NCBI GenBank assembly: GCA_020352595.1
Contig: CP070682.1
Location: 185,534 to 192,083 of the forward strand
Length of the DNA: 6,550 bases
Source of the DNA: a bacterium
GTDB lineage: Bacteria; BMS3Abin14
Direction: 5' to 3'
Under the pieces are notes generated by a model. That model saw only the letters and a list, made by a program, of their open reading frames with translations, was not told the DNA's origin and did not search any database. The translations under genes were made by a program, and so were the position numbers. Positions 5,148 to 6,550 of this stretch are shown piece after piece; position 1 is the stretch's first letter, and each line of letters opens with the position of its first letter.

Positions 5148-5805
5148 AAGGTCTTTTGACCAGGCCGTCGCGGAAAAGGCCTACGATGTGGCTGATCCAC
5201 TGGTCCGGCGCGGTGGAAGGGTCCGAGGGACCTCCCGAGGACAGGGCCATGAACTCCAGGTACTGGGCCTGCAGGAACCGGTCGAGGACGCTCTGCAGGA
5301 TGAAGGAGGTCCTGTCGGGGTCCAGGTCCGCTCTCAGGTCCCCGGTCCGGACGCCCTCAACGACGAGGCCGCGCAGGAAACGCCTCGAACTGTCCTGAAC
5401 CTCTGCCAGGATCCTGTTCCCGTGGGGCGCGTCCCCCGTGTAGATGACCCTGTAGTAGATGGCCGCCGAGAGGGGGCGGGAGGTGGTGAATTCCAGGCCC
5501 GCCCTGAGGACCCTCTCGAGGCGGGCGAAGAAGGGCTCCCCGGCGGTCTGGTCCCTGACGGAACGCAGCAGGGTCTTCACCTCCTCCATGGTGGAGCGGT
5601 AGACGTGCTCGAACAGCCCGGCCTTGGTGCCGAAGTACTTGAAGAGAGCCCCCTTGGAGATGCCGGCGCCCTCCACCAGGCGGTTCATGCTGGCGGCACC
5701 GTAGCCGAAACGGCCGAACTCCCTCAGGGCTGCGTCCAGGATGCGCTGCCTGAGGGTCGGCTCGAGTCTCTCGAAGCGGGGGTGCCGCGTGCCGGGGTCC
5801 GCCAT
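5146..5805 (-). CDS. TetR/AcrR-family transcriptional regulator
   Basis: A 219-residue regulator of usual family length. Residues ~20-68 form the TetR DNA-binding domain: RQRILDAALREFGRFGYGAA, then MNRLVEGAGISKGALFKYFG with the recognition helix at about 50-58, and the typical KAGLFEHV. The remainder (about 75-215) is the helical ligand-binding and dimerisation domain, too variable to predict a ligand. The ATG is the only start before Met40, though AAGGAG sits just 2 nt upstream, an unusually short spacing that may lower translation. A perfect palindrome lies 25 bp upstream of the ATG, fitting autoregulation. The binding-protein gene follows after 12 bp and is the likely co-regulated target. 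The thioesterase gene upstream on the same strand is 158 bp away. Confidence 0.92.
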   Translation of the reverse strand: MADPGTRHPRFERLEPTLRQRILDAALREFGRFGYGAASMNRLVEGAGISKGALFKYFGTKAGLFEHVYRSTMEEVKTLLRSVRDQTAGEPFFARLERVLRAGLEFTTSRPLSAAIYYRVIYTGDAPHGNRILAEVQDSSRRFLRGLVVEGVRTGDLRADLDPDRTSFILQSVLDRFLQAQYLEFMALSSGGPSDPSTAPDQWISHIVGLFRDGLVKRP

Positions 5806-5830
5806 GGCTCCTTCCGTCTGAAAGGGGGTA

Positions 5831-5844
5831 TGACCAAGTGGTCA
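5831..5844. promoter_or_regulatory. Candidate TetR-family operator
   Basis: TGACCA-AG-TGGTCA is a perfect inverted repeat with a 2-bp centre, the form typical of operators bound by TetR-family dimers. It lies 25 bp upstream of the tetR-like ATG, in the leader or promoter of that gene. A weak -10-like TATCCT (5860-5855, minus strand) would place the transcription start next to it. I noticed no second full copy elsewhere in the window. Confidence 0.6.
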
Positions 5845-5963
5845 CGGAAGGGGGAGGATAGAACAAAATGGGGGAAAAGGGAACACCCGCAGAGGACATC
5901 AGCCCCCGTGGAACCACCCGGCCGCCTGCTTCGGCCAGCCGCTTTCCCAGGGCGCCGGCAGGG
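5845..5963. other. Gap between thioesterase and TetR genes
   Basis: This must contain the TetR-gene promoter unless transcription comes from the thioesterase gene. No strong -35/-10 pair is visible. A short stem, GGCCG (5920-5924) with CGGCC (5932-5936), lacks a T-run. I see no supported ORF. Confidence 0.4.
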
Positions 5964-6398
5964 TCATCCCGTCTGTCCACCGACACATTTGCTCACCTCG
6001 GCCCTTTTCATGGTGACGAACCGCCCTTCGGCCCGGGCGATGAGTTCACCGGCGGGACCGAACAGCTTCGCCTCGGCGGTGAAGTGGTGTCCAAGGTTTT
6101 TCCTGACTGTCGCGAAGGCCCTGATCCTGACCCCCGGGGAGACGGCGCACAGGAACGACACTTCCAGGGACTGGGTCAGGTAATACATGTCTTTCCTGTA
6201 GGCCAGCCTTCCCATGGCCTCGCTTATGAAACCCACGAGGGGGCCGACATGCACCGCGTCCCTGTAACCGCAGTGGTGATGCTGCGCCACGAAGACGCCC
6301 TCCACTCCCCCGTCTTCCATGTCCCTGAAAGTCGCTTTGAGGCCATGAACGTTGTCCTGCCCGCAACCGAAACAACCCTCGAAGCCGATCTGCTCCAT
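5964..6398 (-). CDS. Hotdog-fold thioesterase-like protein (PaaI/4HBT type)
   Basis: A 144-residue cytoplasmic protein resembling acyl-CoA thioesterases of the hotdog superfamily. The N-terminal CFGCGQDNVHGL (9-20) is a signature of PaaI-type members. The active-site helix region is VHVGPLVGFISEAMG (49-63). In PaaI this reads HGG followed by a catalytic Asp nine residues after the His; here His50 and Gly52 remain, but the second position is Val and the Asp position is Ser59, with Glu60 next to it. The rest, SLEVSFLCAVSPG and the strand AEGRFVTM, fits the fold. The altered residues mean activity may differ or be lost. The ATG has GGAGGTGA at ideal spacing. A role in clearing aromatic or fatty acyl-CoA would be typical, but the neighbours do not specify one. 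Confidence 0.82.
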   Translation of the reverse strand: MEQIGFEGCFGCGQDNVHGLKATFRDMEDGGVEGVFVAQHHHCGYRDAVHVGPLVGFISEAMGRLAYRKDMYYLTQSLEVSFLCAVSPGVRIRAFATVRKNLGHHFTAEAKLFGPAGELIARAEGRFVTMKRAEVSKCVGGQTG

Positions 6399-6401
6399 GG
6401 G

Positions 6402-6409
6402 TCACCTCC
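6402..6409 (-). promoter_or_regulatory. Near-perfect Shine-Dalgarno of the thioesterase-like gene
   Basis: GGAGGTGA on the minus strand is complementary to the 3' end of bacterial 16S rRNA and lies 3 nt from the ATG (GGAGG core 6 nt away). It settles the start at 6398. Confidence 0.75.
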
Positions 6410-6423
6410 ACACCTTGCAGGGT

Positions 6424-6454
6424 GCTGAAAAAGTCCCTTGTGGACTTTTTCAGC
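6424..6454. repeat. 13-bp perfect hairpin with A5/T5 tract, probable dispersed element
   Basis: GCTGAAAAAGTCC (6424-6436) and GGACTTTTTCAGC (6442-6454) are exact reverse complements around CTTGT. Each arm carries a run of five A or T. No T-run follows the stem on either strand, so it is not a textbook terminator. As I recall, hairpins beginning GCTGAAAAAGTC are common between genes in Desulfobacterota, which suggests a dispersed intergenic repeat. It lies in the probable leader of the thioesterase-like gene. Confidence 0.75.
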
Positions 6455-6457
6455 GTC

Positions 6458-6486
6458 GGGTTGCCTGGGGCGGCCCGGCGCAACCC
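6458..6486. repeat. 7-bp inverted repeat with GC-rich loop
   Basis: GGGTTGC (6458-6464) pairs with GCAACCC (6480-6486); the 15-nt loop can itself form GGG-CGG-CCC (6468-6476). It follows the 13-bp hairpin by 3 bp, so the two may belong to one element. Confidence 0.5.
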
Positions 6487-6520
6487 TCGCAAATCCTTCG
6501 TGTTTTTACAGCTCGGATGT

Positions 6521-6542
6521 GGGTCCCGCCATGGCGGGACCC
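6521..6542. repeat. 22-bp perfect palindrome near the right edge
   Basis: The left half GGGTCCCGCCA (6521-6531) is followed at once by its exact reverse complement TGGCGGGACCC (6532-6542). There is no spacer, so RNA would fold with the central four bases as the loop. It may be the third part of a structured intergenic element or a terminator for a gene outside the window; the window ends 8 bases later. Confidence 0.8.
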
Positions 6543-6550
6543 CCGCGTCG

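Noticed and set aside
5898..5966. 22-codon minus-strand frame whose ATG overlaps the thioesterase stop
   Set aside because: An ATGA overlap alone is weak evidence. The product is too short and featureless to support as a gene.
4180..6183. 667-codon plus-strand frame, the longest in the window
   Set aside because: It is antisense to the binding-protein and TetR genes and part of the thioesterase gene, all with clear family signatures and ribosome binding sites. The product is rich in Gly, Glu and His with no domain.
6424..6454. Intrinsic terminator
   Set aside because: The stem is strong, but no T-run follows on either strand. A dispersed hairpin element fits better.

Overview
The window looks like chromosomal DNA of a GC-rich, Gram-negative, anaerobic bacterium, most plausibly a member of the Desulfobacterota (old Deltaproteobacteria). 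This placement is inferred from gene types and not proven. The clues are a multi-cluster Fe-S protein of a kind common in that group, a MenA-type menaquinone enzyme, a periplasmic binding protein, a lipoprotein, frequent TTG starts with good Shine-Dalgarno sequences, and intergenic short repeats. I see no rRNA, tRNA, CRISPR array, transposase, integrase or phage gene.

Layout, left to right. Bases 1-222 hold a tandem array with an exact 78-bp period that continues off the left edge. Bases 314-1588 (minus) encode a winged-helix/Fe-S protein that starts at TTG. Bases 1589-2188 are a 600-bp gap between divergent genes, with a candidate promoter for each side and one doubtful 58-codon ORF. Bases 2189-3106 (plus) encode a lipoprotein built from 36-residue repeats. 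Bases 3091-3174 are a heptanucleotide array that folds into a strong hairpin between two convergent genes. Bases 3203-4096 (minus) encode a MenA-like prenyltransferase. A 95-bp gap carries another heptanucleotide array. Bases 4192-5133 (minus, TTG start) encode an NMT1/SsuA-like substrate-binding protein. Bases 5146-5805 (minus) encode a TetR-family regulator, with a palindromic candidate operator at 5831-5844. Bases 5964-6398 (minus) encode a hotdog thioesterase-like protein. Bases 6399-6550 hold three inverted repeats and no gene.

How the genes may work together. Thioesterase, TetR, binding protein and MenA-like enzyme all lie on the minus strand in that transcription order. Only TetR and the binding protein are tightly coupled: 12 bp separate them, and the TetR stop codon abuts the next ribosome binding site. 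They are probably co-transcribed and controlled by TetR through the palindrome. No transporter permease or ATPase is in the window, so the binding protein works with parts encoded elsewhere or has another role. The Fe-S protein and the lipoprotein appear to be separate transcription units.

The most unusual content is non-coding. Arrays with a 7-bp period sit exactly on gene boundaries: they contain two stop codons and supply the likely ribosome binding site of a third gene. I found no convincing new multi-gene system. The repeat family is the thing most worth following up.
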